DNA from: Sanguinoderma infundibulare | Lineage: Eukaryota; Basidiomycota; Agaricomycetes; Polyporales; Polyporaceae | Length of the DNA: 31,495 nucleotides | Reading direction: 5' to 3' | NCBI GenBank assembly: GCA_032821775.1 | Contig: JAVLRN010000031.1 | Location: 1 to 31,495 of the forward strand | In this document: positions 17,363-30,530 of the stretch, one piece after another | Layout: every line of letters begins with the position of its first letter | Numbering within the stretch: position 1 is the stretch's first letter | The notes under the pieces: model-generated | Database searches by the model: none | What the model was told of the DNA's origin: nothing | What the model saw: only the letters and a program-made list of their open reading frames with translations | Translations under genes and position numbers: made by a program

Positions 17363-17820
17363 TGACGATGCATACCGCCTGCCGATCTTGCCCGACGCGC
17401 GCCATCTGATTCGCCATGTTCTCCCGTCCCTTCTCCCGAGGTCGGAATGGCTGCAGGCCGGAGGCGAGAATGGCTGCAGGTTTGATGGTGAGACGGGACG
17501 CATCCGACGAGTGCTTACCGTGTAGTGACAACTGACGGTGGCCTTGGTTGTAGGTCAGTCGAGAACATCGAGTACTTTGGGCAAGCAGGTTAGTGCATAT
17601 CTGTGAGCATATTCGCTGTGTGTGTTGCTTACCCGCTTATGCAGAAGGGGCGGCGCTTGGGTATGACATAGTGCGCAAGGGGAGTCGATGGTACATAAGC
17701 ACGGATGTGTCGATGACCGAGTGCGCTGCTTATGCGTTCGCACAAACGGCCCGCACGCTTGGGTGGTGCGCGGAGGTGTTCGAAGTCAGCGCGAAGGTGA
17801 ACGTGTCGAACGGCGGGTTC
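17363..17820. other. Spacer between eL27 and ligase fragments, copy 2
   Basis: Same sequence as 5423-5880; nothing further seen. Confidence 0.55.
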
Positions 17821-18453
17821 TTATCGAACTCGAGCACCAGACTGCCGGCTGCCCTCCCTGAGGACGCGGCGGAGGATTTTCCCGCTCGGGCTGTTGGGTA
17901 TCGCATCAATGAATTCGATGCCGCCTTCCAACCGCTTGTGGTTCGCCGCCGCAGATGCGACCGTCTAGTTCGCGCAGCAGAGCCAAAACCGTGAGGAAAC
18001 CGAACCCGTAGCTTCGGGCACACGGACACGCGACTCACCGGGTAGAGCTTGACCTTGATGTCCTTTGGAAGATTTTTGTCCTTGTTGACCGCAGCAGCGA
18101 TCTCTGGCTTGAGCACCACGTATGCGCGCGGAAGCTCCCCGGAGTACTCGTCGGGGACGCCGATGACCGGCGCGTCCACCGCATCCGCGTTGCTCAGCAA
18201 GTATCCTTTGATTTTGGATGGGGCGGCCTGCAAGCCCTTCACCTTGATGAGCTCTGAGCCCTGTGCAACGACAATGACAGCGTGTCAGAGGGTGAACCAC
18301 TGCAAGAGAGAGAGGCGCAGTTGCGTACCTTGATACGGTCCGTGATAAAGATGTTGCCGTCCGCGTCGAACTTGACTTGACTGCGCAGAGCATGAGCTCC
18401 AAGTCCGGCAGAACAAAGACCATGACCCAGCCCTGCTCGTTATCGAAGGTCTC
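17821..18453 (-). pseudogene. 3' end of acyl-CoA ligase-like gene, copy 2
   Basis: Identical to 5881-6513, with exons at 17821-17964, 18039-18260 and 18329-18379. Confidence 0.88.
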
Positions 18454-18590
18454 TTCACTCCTCGTCGCCGTTAGAAATGGGCGTCTATCTGATCATCTAT
18501 CTAATCAGAAACTTGGTTGATCGAGGTCGCTCGCTCGCATCGCCCTTCCCCCTCCCCTCGCACCCTCTACTTACCTCCTGTTTGACCACA

Positions 18591-21305
18591 ATGGCGCTGC
18601 CAAACGGCACGGCGGAAGCGCCCATTGAAATCTCTTCAGTCCCCGCCGTCGTCGGTATCAACTTGGCAACTCCTACGCCTCCATCTCCGTCCTCACAAAG
18701 GTTCGTGCCCACAACGACCGGCTTCCGACCTCGACTCAACGATCGCATAGGAGGGAGCCGCGGACTGCATCGCCAATGAGGATGGAGAACGCCAGATTGC
18801 ATGTGCTATCGCGTTCCACGGGGAAGAGTTGGTGAGTGCCATGTCTATCTTGACGGAATGGAGCGGGTTCTCGCAGAACCCCTCATCTTTTCCACCTCGG
18901 TCCCAGCATGATGGAAGTGGTGCGAACGCATAACGGCCTTGTTCACCTTGTGAACTGCCTTGCGAGACCGGCGTGCAGTCCGCATCCATGTCTATTTGGG
19001 AGACCGAGAATGAGAGACCGAGATAGTGCGAGAGAGAGACAGTGACCAAAGAGTCGATACGATGTGGCAAGATTGTGGCGAGAGGTGTCGAAGTGTTAGA
19101 CACTGGGCAAGGCCACATTGGTGCCTAACACTTCAGCTTCTCGCCACATCGCCCCATCTTCCACTTCGACACCACCTTCTCCCACCATCGCCTTCGACGC
19201 TCCCTTCAGCATGGTCGACGACGACGACAAGTGCCTCGACTGGTGCGATAAAGATGACGACGAGCAGTAGCCCTGTCCCCCACCAACCTACGACTACTCC
19301 CCACGACAATCAGCCTATCCTGGTGCCCTCTCCCTGTCCTTGCCTGCTCAGGCCAACCCATTTGACCTCTGTTGTCATTTAGTCACAGTCTTGTTACCTT
19401 TACCACACATTTTAGAACACGAGAATCGGCGAGCGGGCGGTTTCCAGGCGCGATCGCGACGCGTGGACTCACCGCTCAATTTTTTTCTTCCATCCGGAGT
19501 GTCTATTTGCTCACATTTCATGCACCTCTAGTACATTGGTAACCAAGCCAAGCACCAACTAGTCAAGAACTCCCAAAACACCATCACTGGCTTCCGCAAC
19601 CTCCTCGGCAAGAAGTGTGTGCTCGGCCTACTCCATCCAACCTATATATTGACTTGATGCTAGGTTCTCGGAGATTCCTGCCAACACCCTCTCCGTCTCA
19701 GCACCCGTCATCCAGCACCCCGAACTCGCGGATGAACCCGCCTACAAGGTCAAGGTGCTCCAGGCGGCCCCCTCTCCTCTTCCCCGCTCTGCAGCGCAGA
19801 CCCCCGCCGCATCGGCCTCCGCAACCCCGCGATCGGAACCGGTCCAGGCGGAGCGCATCCTGACCGTCCCTGAGGTCACGACCATCTTCCTCAAATCGCT
19901 CATCAAGTCCGCCGAGGACTTCCTCGGCAAAAACGTCCAAGGCGCGGTCATCACCGTCCCCGGCTGGTTCGAGCAAGCCCAGAAGGACGCGCTCGACAAG
20001 GCCGCGACCGACGCCGGCATCGCCGTCCTCCAGCTGCTCGAAGAGGCCGGTGCGGCCGCCGTCGCCACCACCACGACTGGCCCACAATCCGAGGGCCTCA
20101 GCCTCAGCGCGGACCGCACGCAGCTGCTTGTCGACCTCGGCGCGTCCGCGCTCTCGCTCTCGCTCCTCTCCATCCGCGACGGCCTCGCGCACTCGCTCGC
20201 CACGCTCTCGGACCACACCGTCGGCGGCGACGCGATCGACGACCGGCTGATCAAGCACTTTGCAAAGGAGTTCACCAAGAAGACCAAGACGCCGCTCGCG
20301 GTGTGCCCCGCGACGGACGCGCAGGACAAGCGCGCCGAGGCCAAGCTCCGGCTCGCGCTCGAGCACACCAAGCGGACGATCTCGGCGTCGCCCGGCGCGG
20401 CGACGTGCTCCGTCGAGTCGCTCAAGGACGGCATCGACTTCACCGGCACGATCACGCGCATGCGGTTCGACATGGAGGTCCGTGCGGTCTACGACCGCGT
20501 GTACGATAAAGTGCGGGAGCTCGTGGCCGCCGCGGGGCTCGACCTGCACGACGTGGACGAGATCGTGTACGTCGGCGGGTCCGCAAGCCTGCCCGGGCTC
20601 GATGAGACGCTCGCGGAGGGGTTCGCCGAGAGGGTCGTGACGCCGTTCGGGCAGGGCACGGTCGTCGGGGGCGGGATCGGCGACCCGACGACGATCCTCG
20701 CGCGGGGGTGCGCGATCCAGGCGCGGATCCTCGCGCAGCTCGCGGAGGGCACGGAGGAGGAGCGCGAGGTCAAGGCGTCGTTCACGCACGGGCACCAGTA
20801 CACGCAGGCGAAGGTGTCGTCCAAGACCGTTGGCTTCCTCTTCCCCGAGGAGGGCGCAGAGGGTGCACTGGGCGGGCAGTGGATCCCTGCTGTGCTGAGG
20901 GAGACCCCCGTCCCGGCGCGCCGCATCGTCGCGTTCGACGTCGACGTCGGTGAGGGCGATGGCGAGAAGAGGGTCGGGTTCGAGGTGTGGGAGGCGAAGG
21001 AGGGCGTGAAGGTTGAGAAGGTGAAGCTGCCGAAGGTTGAGGACGCGGAACCTGTAGAAGGCGAGGAGGAGGAGGAGGAGGAGGAGGAAGAGGAGGAGGT
21101 GAAGGAGCAGACGATCGAGAAGGAGAACCTCCTCGCGTCCGTCTCGTTCACCGCCACGCGCGCGACGAAGAAGGGCGGTCGATGGACTACACGACTAGAG
21201 GTAACCACGATTGTCGGCGAGGATGGCGCGCTGGAGATCAGTGCGGTCGAGGTTGGCGCGTCGGGGAGGGGCGAAAAGACCGTAGTGACGGTCGCTGCAG
21301 CTTGA
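18591..21305 (+). CDS. SSZ1: Ssz1-type Hsp70, copy 2, same exon 1 frameshift
   Basis: Exons 18591-18700, 18751-18831, 19532-19614 and 19664-21305, identical to copy 1. The one-base deletion recurs at about 18663-18664, so if it is an error it entered the consensus before the unit was repeated. The premature stop falls at 19560-19562. Confidence 0.88.
18849..19505 (+). other. Probable inserted DNA in SSZ1 intron 2, copy 2
   Basis: Identical to 6909-7565, with the inverted repeat at 19075-19099 and 19124-19146. Confidence 0.55.
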
Positions 21306-21503
21306 GGTTCTTGTTCTGTTGTACGCCGCGATTGACGATATACATATGGCTCTGCGTCGGTTGAAAGTGTCTCAAGCGCCAGGCTCACGCGCAGAACATC
21401 ACGGGGGACAGAAAGCGCAAATATGGCGCAATGGGCAGTCAAGGCACGCCGCGGCCGTCTCCCACTGCAGCTTCTTGCTTCTTGCCGTGCATCAGTCAGC
21501 ACA

Positions 21504-22600
21504 ATGTCGAGCGTAACGAACCCTCTAACTAGCGTCGAGGCCTATGTTTTCGACGTGTTTGGTACTGTCGTAGATTGGTATGGTAGTGTTACCCGAGCTT
21601 TGGGAGCATTCGCCCCAGCATCTCTGAAGGATGAAGGTCAGGTCGCATCCTTTCTCCCGCCTTCGCTGCTGAAGCTATCATCGCTTTCCAGACTGGGGAA
21701 GCTTCGCAAAGGAATGGCGAAAGGGTTATGGCGAATATACGTAGGTGACATCGGGGCTGTCCCCAGTTGAGTGATTTAACCACCTTTTCAGTCGCCGAGT
21801 GGCTAATGGAGGGCAAGGCTCCAACAACGCGGATGTGATGCATCGAGAGGTAAAAGGCTTCCGTACGACCGACACCGATCTCGTCGCTCACAACAAGGCT
21901 TCTTAGATTCTCAACGGCATACTAGAGTCCCCTCGCTGGAAGCACCTCGGTCCGTTGTGGGGCGACGCCAAGAGGGAAGAGCTTGTGAAGTTCTGGCACA
22001 AGCTCGATGGTAAGTGCGGCACTCATCTACGCTGCCGTCGTGACTGACCTGGTGGATTGTCAGGGTGGCCGGACAGCAGCACTGGTCTGTACGCAATGAA
22101 GAAGAAGAGCATCATCGGGACTCTATCGAACGGCAATGTGCGCCTTCTCGTTGACATGGTGCGCAGGAACCGTCCGTCTGGCCGTCATGTCGCATCCTGA
22201 CGCCTCTCTTCTTCGAAGGCCAAGCACGCAAATCTTCCTTGGGACGTCGTGTTCTCTGGGGAACTCCTGGGTTCGTACAAGCCGTAAGTGAATGGATGAC
22301 ACGCATGCCGTTCAAGCGTTCTGACGTTATAATCGGATCACTCGCATTCACACACGCAGGAACCCCAAGGTCTATTTGGGAGCCATACACCACCTCGACG
22401 TCTCGCCGCAGAAGTGCGCAATGGTCGCGGCCCACATATACGACCTCCGCGCCGCCGCCAGCCACGGGACGAAGACGGTATACGTCCGGAGGCCGACCGA
22501 AGACGGTGATTTTAGGGACACCGTCAAAAGTAAGGCAGATGGCGGCGAGGTCGACGTCGTCGTGGATTCCTTCGCAGAGTTGGCTGCCTTGACGCCCTGA
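21504..22600 (+). CDS. Type II haloacid dehalogenase-family hydrolase, copy 2
   Basis: Identical to 9564-10660, with exons 21504-21636, 21692-21740, 21792-21849, 21907-22009, 22064-22158, 22219-22283 and 22360-22600. All catalytic motifs are present. Copy 3 of the gene lies beyond the window. Confidence 0.92.
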
Positions 22601-22913
22601 AGTGCGCAGACACGGCGTGTTACCATGAAGTCGTCTGCGTAGCCAGCGACTTACAATTTTCCACAGCTAGCAGCGATCAAGAGCGATGCGCATCTCGGAT
22701 GGGGGGTGGAAGACGTGATTGCGGCACATCTGCCGCCACCGCGGCGTCCGGGCAAACGCGTTCTCCCAGGCACCCGGATGCGGACGGCGGGGGCCAAGCG
22801 TGTCCGGGGGGAGATTGCGGAGGGGACATGCGGAGAGTGCGATCACGGGGGATCTCGCGCGAACGGTGCAAATCTCCCGGATCGATCAACTGCCTCTGTA
22901 CTCTTGGGGGGGA

Positions 22914-22996
22914 GTATAGTTGAGTCGGGGGGTACTCTCTGGGGAAGGTATAGTTAGGTATGAGCTCTCTGGGGAAGGTATAGTCGAGTCGAGGGG
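22914..22996 (+). repeat. Short G-rich direct repeats, copy 2
   Basis: Identical to 10974-11056, with the exact 20-base pair at 22935-22954 and 22965-22984. Confidence 0.75.
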
Positions 22997-23264
22997 AGGT
23001 ATTTTGCACTCGGGGATGTGTACGCTCGAGGGAGGGAGGTCAGAGCAAGGTCGAACCTGGAGCACACTTCATGTTCTCGCACGGAAATCTCTCCGCGCAC
23101 ACGTCAATGCATGCTACAGTACAGGTGCATTTTCTAACTGATCCCCGCCGTCTGCGCTCGAGAGGAAACGCAGCACCATCCCGCGGACACCGACACCGCG
23201 CCAAGGCCACGCGCGCCAAGCTACTCTCCAAGCGAGCCGCGGCTCTCGCGTCCGCTCTCTCCTT

Positions 23265-23308
23265 CCACCACGACCACCACGACCATCACGACTACCACGA
23301 CCAACACC
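23265..23308 (+). repeat. Imperfect CAC/GAC microsatellite, copy 2
   Basis: Same sequence and length as 11325-11368. Confidence 0.75.
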
Positions 23309-24350
23309 ATTTTTGCTCAGTTCTTGCGGCTCTGTGCCTGGGAGGACCTGGTCAACACTCGGACTTGGACTTGGCTTTGACGACTTGCTCACACTCACCT
23401 CGCTCGTTGTGACACACTCGCACTCGCGCTGGGATGGGGCATGAAGAGGCTTTGGCGCATGAGGGGATGCGGCGCGGGACAGATGGGATCTCGAATCTGG
23501 GCGTGAGGATGGTTTGGTGGTGGAGCGGTGGCAGCCTCAGGTGGAGGCGAGGAACAGCAATTTGAGAAGTCGAAGGACCTTGGGGAATGCTCTCCGTGTC
23601 GTCCATATTCAAGAGCGCCAGCACTCGCTCTCATCTTGCTCGAACACGGCTCTACCTGGGAGACTGGTCAGCGCTTTGTCACTTGGGACCCGCGCGCGCT
23701 TGCACCGCGCACTTCCACAGCCGAATGCAGATACGAGGGATTGGGGAGTGCACGCGGCTCACCTGACCGTAGTTGAGGAACGACTCGACCATGCTGAGTC
23801 GTCGTCAGGCCGCAAACTACTCGTTGTCGTTGTACAAGACCGGCTGGTGAGGGAGATCTGGCCTTCTCTTCGCCAGGAGCTCATTGGAGCGCACCGAGGG
23901 CGAGTTCTTCATTAGGCATGGGCATGGCGGCGTTCGGGAGCTCGAGAGGGGCACGGTATGTCGTTCAGGTGCGCTCGCAATGGCTGCGCGTCTCGACGCG
24001 AAGAAGGTTGCATGGAACAGACGAATACTCGTCCACTGATGATTCTTGGGCGTTGACAGGTCCGCGACTCTTGAACGTGACCTCCGCAGTATCAGGAGTG
24101 CCGGGGGTGTGCAGCGCGTCGCCAGGTGCATGGAGTCCCGCATGCTCAAACTCGGGACGTCGAGAGCCGACAGATGACTCGGGAGTATCAGGAGCGCCGG
24201 GGGTGTGAGGTGAGCGGATGAGTGTCGGTTAGAGCGTGCGCTGATGCTGATGTCCCAGTTGACAGGTACCGGAGCCTCGAATGTAGCATTGAGGAGCGCC
24301 GAGAGTCCCGAAGTCGTGTACCGAGTACGAGCAGCCAAGGTCCGTGAGTG

Positions 24351-25329
24351 TGCGAGGGTCCGGTCAGCGAGGAGACGTTCGGCATGAAGGCATTCAGCCA
24401 TGGAGGAAGAAAAGGGCAGCCTCGTCCACTACGCTGTCGTGCACAGACTCAAGGAGAAGATCTCGGCAGGCGTAACCCGGAAGACATGACGGTCTATCCA
24501 CGCTTGTCCGGAAGCGATGGCCGTGGATCGTGATGTGCTCGGGAGCCTTGGAGGTGCGTCTTCACGCTAACAAGGATATGTCAGGTCAGGATTGCGAAAG
24601 CACGATGTCAGCAACTCACTGCTTTGGAATAACGACGAGTAACGATACTGGTCGTAGATATCGTCCGCGGCCTTCCAGTCACCCTCGCCATGAGACCCAT
24701 AATCTGTTTCCGAGAGAGCTTGCGGACACCGACGAGCGGAGAGATGTGGGCGAACACGGAGCTGGAGCTAGTGCTAGCACTGGAGCAGGAAGCGTCGCAC
24801 TCCGAGGCAGGAGTTCGGAGTACTGGGAAACAGAACGTTCAGACAATTCCGAATGGGCGGTGAGCTGGTTCGAGCACGTTTGTATCCCCAAAATGACACT
24901 GCGAGTATTCTCGAACTAGAACGACTCCGAGCGAGGAGCGCACTGAGAAAACTGATTGTCCAGCATAGACTCCGGCGACCGGACGTGGCGGACAGAAGGG
25001 ACGTTGCCATCACCAGAATCTGAGTCATCTCCGCCGCCAGCGAAGGTCAATGACTGCTGAGAGACCCGAGGTTGTCTGGAGAGCCAGTACCGAGTGCGAG
25101 AGGGACCGCGGTGCCCGTACAATTCAGGTGCGCATGCGCGTGCGAGGGTCCGGTCAGTGAGGAGATGTCTGGCGCAAAGGCGTTCAGCATGGAGGAAGAA
25201 AAGCGCAGGATATGCCATCGCGCACAGACTCAAGGAGAAGATCTCGGCGGGCGTAGCCCGGAAGACTCGATGGGTCTATCTGGGCTTGTCCGGACGTGAT
25301 TTCCGTGGGTCGTGATGCGCTCGGAAGCC
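24351..25329 (+). repeat. Diverged repeat pair A/B in copy 3
   Basis: Copy 3 counterpart: member A at 24351-24547 and member B at 25141-25329. Confidence 0.8.
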
Positions 25330-25948
25330 CAGTGCGTCAAGAATCCTGGGGGTACAGCGAGCTGCCACCCAATGCGAGAGAGGTCGCGCAAAAATGTACT
25401 CGGAATGGGTGACGTGTGCTCCAATGACAATGGGAAAAAGAGAATGCAAATGGGGATAGAAACGGATGACCACTACCGCAGTAAGGGTCTCAGGGAACCA
25501 CGAAAATGGTGTGGAGGCGAAGAGGGAGAAATGCGACTCACAGTGCGGCCGGAAATACAACAATAGGCTTCTCGAGTCTTTCAAACAGAACGTATGTTGG
25601 CATGCTGGGCAACGAGTGACCAAGGGGCAAAGACGACACGGAGCTGTAGTGGGAAGCTAGTCGAACGGGGAAACGGGAGCGGTTGAGAGGACAGTCGTCG
25701 AGCCTCAAGCAGCCTACCCAGCCAAACCACCAGCCAAAAATCGTATGATCAACGGTACACCATGCATTAATTGGAGACGGAGCGCTCACAAACAGCCTGG
25801 ACCTCGGGTGTGGTATCGGGAGCCGGAATGGAGCGCCTGAGTGCCGACCACCACGCAGATCTGATATCATACTGAGCTGTACCGCCTGCAAATATATAAT
25901 CCGTCAGCAGCCTACATCACCGCCGTTACACGCAGGAGAGCTAATTGA

Positions 25949-26062
25949 GATCTCGTCGGTGTCAACAAGGACTCTTACCTCGTTCTCGATGCCCTTCCCG
26001 CAGAATCCGACTCACGCGTCAAGGCCATGGAGGTTGACAAGCACCCAACCGAGACCTACAAT
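25949..26062 (+). pseudogene. RPT5: Fragment of proteasome ATPase Rpt5, copy 3
   Basis: Identical to the fragment at 2069-2182 and carries the same truncation on both sides. Confidence 0.82.
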
Positions 26063-29047
26063 TCGCCATCGGCTGCTGATGGGCTGCGCACACTCGGACT
26101 CCGAGACCACGACCTCCTCGGCATGCTCTTCGGCCTGCCCGGACCATGTGGTAGCGGAACGACCTCGCTGCCCGGAGTCTGGATAGAATTGTGGCTTCCA
26201 GCCGGGATGTCCCTGGGCGCGATGATCGGAACTGGGGCCGGAAAGGCAGACCTGAAACACACAAATGCAACCGGGGATGGTCCAGAGCGTCAGGAGCGCC
26301 CCCACATTCAAACAGACACAAGCACAAACAACACTCACCGACTGTTCCGTCCGCGCCCATTTTCGCTTATTGCTCACCGTTTCGCGTGCCTTGATCTCCG
26401 TAGCGCGAATCTTGGCAAATTACCTATTGCACGGAATGACGTCGACCGGTCCAGTTCGTGCGAGGGGATCTGGACCCCCCGCAGAGTCGGAGCCGGTGCG
26501 TAGTCGTTGCTGCCACTCTCGCGGTGGTGCGGGCCCGCCGATTTGACCGCTCCGATGTGGCCTGCGCGTCAGCCGTCTTCTGAACAATGCCCTCCTTACG
26601 CTTGCGCATCCCGTGGCTGATGCTGTCCAGAACCACGTCAACTGCGAGGAATCCACTCATGCGCCCGACGCCAGTAGATCTTGTCCGAACAGCGGTCCTT
26701 GCTCGCGAAGACGGTATTGACAGGCAAAGGAGATAACGGGGGTCGGGGCTCCAAGGCGGAACGGCAATAGCGCGGATTCTCGCCCCACGTCCGCTGGTCA
26801 TCCCGACTCGAGTGCTCGACAGCCGCTTTGACGTGACACATGAGACCAAGCAAGGCGCGCGGATCCTCGGGCACGGCGTTCAGGTACAGCCACTCATGAT
26901 TCGAGGAGGTACGTGCGAGTACGCAACGTTGGTGAGCTCGAAAACGCGCTTGATTGTCGAAGGATCTTCGTCTACTTCCATGCCAGCAGTCTGCGTGCCG
27001 TCCTAGTGGTGGGAGCTTGAAGCGTCGATGGATGCTGGCTGAAGGGCCTCGGAATGCAGTCGGAAAGCCAAGCCAAGCACTTGGTTGCGGGTTCGAGCCG
27101 AGTCCTAGTCGCTTGGTGTGGGGCCTCCTCGCCTCATCCGGTTGGGTGCTGCCATCCCGAGATACGTCCAGGGCTCGTGGCCGTTATGACATGCTCTGTA
27201 AAAGATGGTGAGGGTCCTGTATGCCCATCAGAACGACCGCCGGGAGTGGAGGAGGAGCAGAAGAGGGGATGTGCTCCCGGCACCTGTTTGGCGGCGAAAT
27301 CCGTCAAAATGGGATTCTCCAAAGATGGTCGGGCGACGCTCTGAACGTTACAGAGACGTTGTGCGGGACATCCCGAGTCCGCAAAACAAGTTCACACCGC
27401 GCCCCGACACGACCTCGAGGCGGGACAACCGTCGCACTCCCGGCCGCAATGAAATCGCACCGAAACCGCCATTTTTTGACCTCGTCGGATCGCCGCGCAA
27501 AGGCTGTGAAACATTGTGAAACGTGCTCGAGGATGAACCGCACTTGATTTCTGCTGTAACCGAGGCGTACAAAATAAGTTATGACAATTTTTCCCAGTCC
27601 CGACCTACAGAATTCAACCCTGGTCGCACACGCCGGCTCGTATCCACCTCGAATCGAGTGTCCTAGCCTCCAGAGGAACAGCCGACGTCGTGTCAATGCA
27701 CGCACAGGCCGCCAGATGCGGGATGCAAGACGTCGGGATGACCTCTCAGTCGGGCGTGCCATGGATCGTCCGTTTCGGAAGCAATTTTGAAAGTGCTCCG
27801 ATCGCCATAGAAGCTAGTGTGGACGGTGCGGGCATGTTCGGACGTGCGTACACGGCGGCCGAAGTCACGGTGGGGTCCGGAGCGGAAGAGAAATTGCAAT
27901 TTCTGTGCAATTTCGCTTGGGGATCCGCTAGAAATTGCGCAGCGGCCGAGTCTCGGTCCGTGCCATCACGCCCTGTTCTAGGACGAGGAGAGCGGATGCG
28001 TCTGAAGCTGCTCAGGATCTTTAGCGGCTTCCAGAGCTCTGCACCGTGATCCCAACCTCCCTCACCTGTATGCAGTCCACATGATGAGAGACTTTCTGGC
28101 GTGCGTCATCGCTCCGAGATACACGCTGGCTGGACGTCCACTCCCTGTTTCACGTGTTAGCATCCTGTAATGCGATGATCGAACCACACGAGTATCTTAT
28201 GAGAATATAGGCACCATCGCGTATTCCCTCGGGTGGGGGTGGACTCGGCACTCAGTCTCGAACGCCGTCGGACCATCTCTGAATCCGAAACGTCGAGCGC
28301 GGTGAAAGGATTGGCGGAACGTGAATTGCACTATGAATGGTGGAAAATCAATATTGATACGTGCACTGACATTCCCGCCACCCCGACAGTCGAGGGCCGC
28401 GGCCGACGGCAAACGCACCATATACCCACATGCTCCGCGTCCTGTTCGAGAGCGAGGCGCTCCTAGACAAAGTGTTTCGAGGCTGACGATCGAGGTCCCA
28501 TGGCACCAGCTCTCCAGAACCAGAACCGGCCGGACGCTCGACCCGCTTCGTCTCCCGCCCCGCCTGCTCGCCCTCCAAGTCCCCAAACACATCTGTTAGC
28601 AAGCATGCCTCCGTTGCTTGTGCTCGGGTCGCGCTCGTTCTCCGAAGGGTTGGGTGGTTGGACCGGCGGGCGGAATGGGAGACGGATGGGCTCGGTTGCG
28701 GGAAGCGATCTTGATCGGCGCCCGGTGTGCGGCCAGACGGTCTTGAGTCTCGGCACGGACGCGTCCTCTTCACACCCGTTATGAGCCATCAGAGGTGTGC
28801 CTGCGGTCCGTGCACGATGGCGCTAGAAGGAGGGCATAAAAGTTGGGGAAGGAGCGGTGGGGACGGGCTCAACGTCCTGTCCCTGTCCGCTCTCTGCACT
28901 CGTGCTCACCGCGCAACCTGAACCGACGTCGATCCCGCCATTCTCCACGTTTCCCGCCGCTCTCCACATCTCCCGGCACTCGTCTCGATGTCCGAACGGC
29001 GGTAGGCCGGAGCTCAAGTTTTCTGCAAGTGCACGGTGAGTAACGGC
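26063..29047. other. Unrecognised stretch, copy 3
   Basis: Same content as 2183-5167, including the palindrome (27889-27904) and the possible minus-strand remnant. Confidence 0.55.
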
Positions 29048-29302
29048 CTGAACTGTCAGTATCGGATGAATACTGACCGAGCGTCGAGGAGGACAGACGT
29101 TGATGAAGGGCTTGACCTTGCTGCGCTTGGCGACCTTGTTCGCATCGCTCGATGGGGGTAGCACTGGATGCCGGCGACGACCGCGTGTGGGTAGGGCCGC
29201 CCCTTGGTGCGCTCGTCGAGCTGCTTGATGACGACGACCTTGAGTGGGAGGAATGAGGTGAGCATCCACCCGCTCTGACCGCACGTCCTGTTAGCACTCA
29301 CC
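29048..29302 (-). pseudogene. RPL27: Broken eL27 fragment, copy 3
   Basis: Identical to 5168-5422, with the same frame slip between the two conserved blocks. Confidence 0.8.
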
Positions 29303-29760
29303 TGACGATGCATACCGCCTGCCGATCTTGCCCGACGCGCGCCATCTGATTCGCCATGTTCTCCCGTCCCTTCTCCCGAGGTCGGAATGGCTGCAGGCCG
29401 GAGGCGAGAATGGCTGCAGGTTTGATGGTGAGACGGGACGCATCCGACGAGTGCTTACCGTGTAGTGACAACTGACGGTGGCCTTGGTTGTAGGTCAGTC
29501 GAGAACATCGAGTACTTTGGGCAAGCAGGTTAGTGCATATCTGTGAGCATATTCGCTGTGTGTGTTGCTTACCCGCTTATGCAGAAGGGGCGGCGCTTGG
29601 GTATGACATAGTGCGCAAGGGGAGTCGATGGTACATAAGCACGGATGTGTCGATGACCGAGTGCGCTGCTTATGCGTTCGCACAAACGGCCCGCACGCTT
29701 GGGTGGTGCGCGGAGGTGTTCGAAGTCAGCGCGAAGGTGAACGTGTCGAACGGCGGGTTC
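29303..29760. other. Spacer between eL27 and ligase fragments, copy 3
   Basis: Same sequence as 5423-5880; nothing further seen. Confidence 0.55.
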
Positions 29761-30393
29761 TTATCGAACTCGAGCACCAGACTGCCGGCTGCCCTCCCTG
29801 AGGACGCGGCGGAGGATTTTCCCGCTCGGGCTGTTGGGTATCGCATCAATGAATTCGATGCCGCCTTCCAACCGCTTGTGGTTCGCCGCCGCAGATGCGA
29901 CCGTCTAGTTCGCGCAGCAGAGCCAAAACCGTGAGGAAACCGAACCCGTAGCTTCGGGCACACGGACACGCGACTCACCGGGTAGAGCTTGACCTTGATG
30001 TCCTTTGGAAGATTTTTGTCCTTGTTGACCGCAGCAGCGATCTCTGGCTTGAGCACCACGTATGCGCGCGGAAGCTCCCCGGAGTACTCGTCGGGGACGC
30101 CGATGACCGGCGCGTCCACCGCATCCGCGTTGCTCAGCAAGTATCCTTTGATTTTGGATGGGGCGGCCTGCAAGCCCTTCACCTTGATGAGCTCTGAGCC
30201 CTGTGCAACGACAATGACAGCGTGTCAGAGGGTGAACCACTGCAAGAGAGAGAGGCGCAGTTGCGTACCTTGATACGGTCCGTGATAAAGATGTTGCCGT
30301 CCGCGTCGAACTTGACTTGACTGCGCAGAGCATGAGCTCCAAGTCCGGCAGAACAAAGACCATGACCCAGCCCTGCTCGTTATCGAAGGTCTC
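29761..30393 (-). pseudogene. 3' end of acyl-CoA ligase-like gene, copy 3
   Basis: Identical to 5881-6513, with exons at 29761-29904, 29979-30200 and 30269-30319. Confidence 0.88.
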
Positions 30394-30530
30394 TTCACTC
30401 CTCGTCGCCGTTAGAAATGGGCGTCTATCTGATCATCTATCTAATCAGAAACTTGGTTGATCGAGGTCGCTCGCTCGCATCGCCCTTCCCCCTCCCCTCG
30501 CACCCTCTACTTACCTCCTGTTTGACCACA

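Larger units (their letters stand above)
11941..23880. repeat. Tandem unit, copy 2 (complete)
   Basis: Second full period, indistinguishable from copy 1. Add 11,940 to any copy 1 coordinate to find the equivalent base. Confidence 0.95.
22601..25948. other. Gene-poor spacer across the copy 2 / copy 3 junction
   Basis: Same content as 10661-14008, crossing 23880/23881 without a visible scar. Confidence 0.55.
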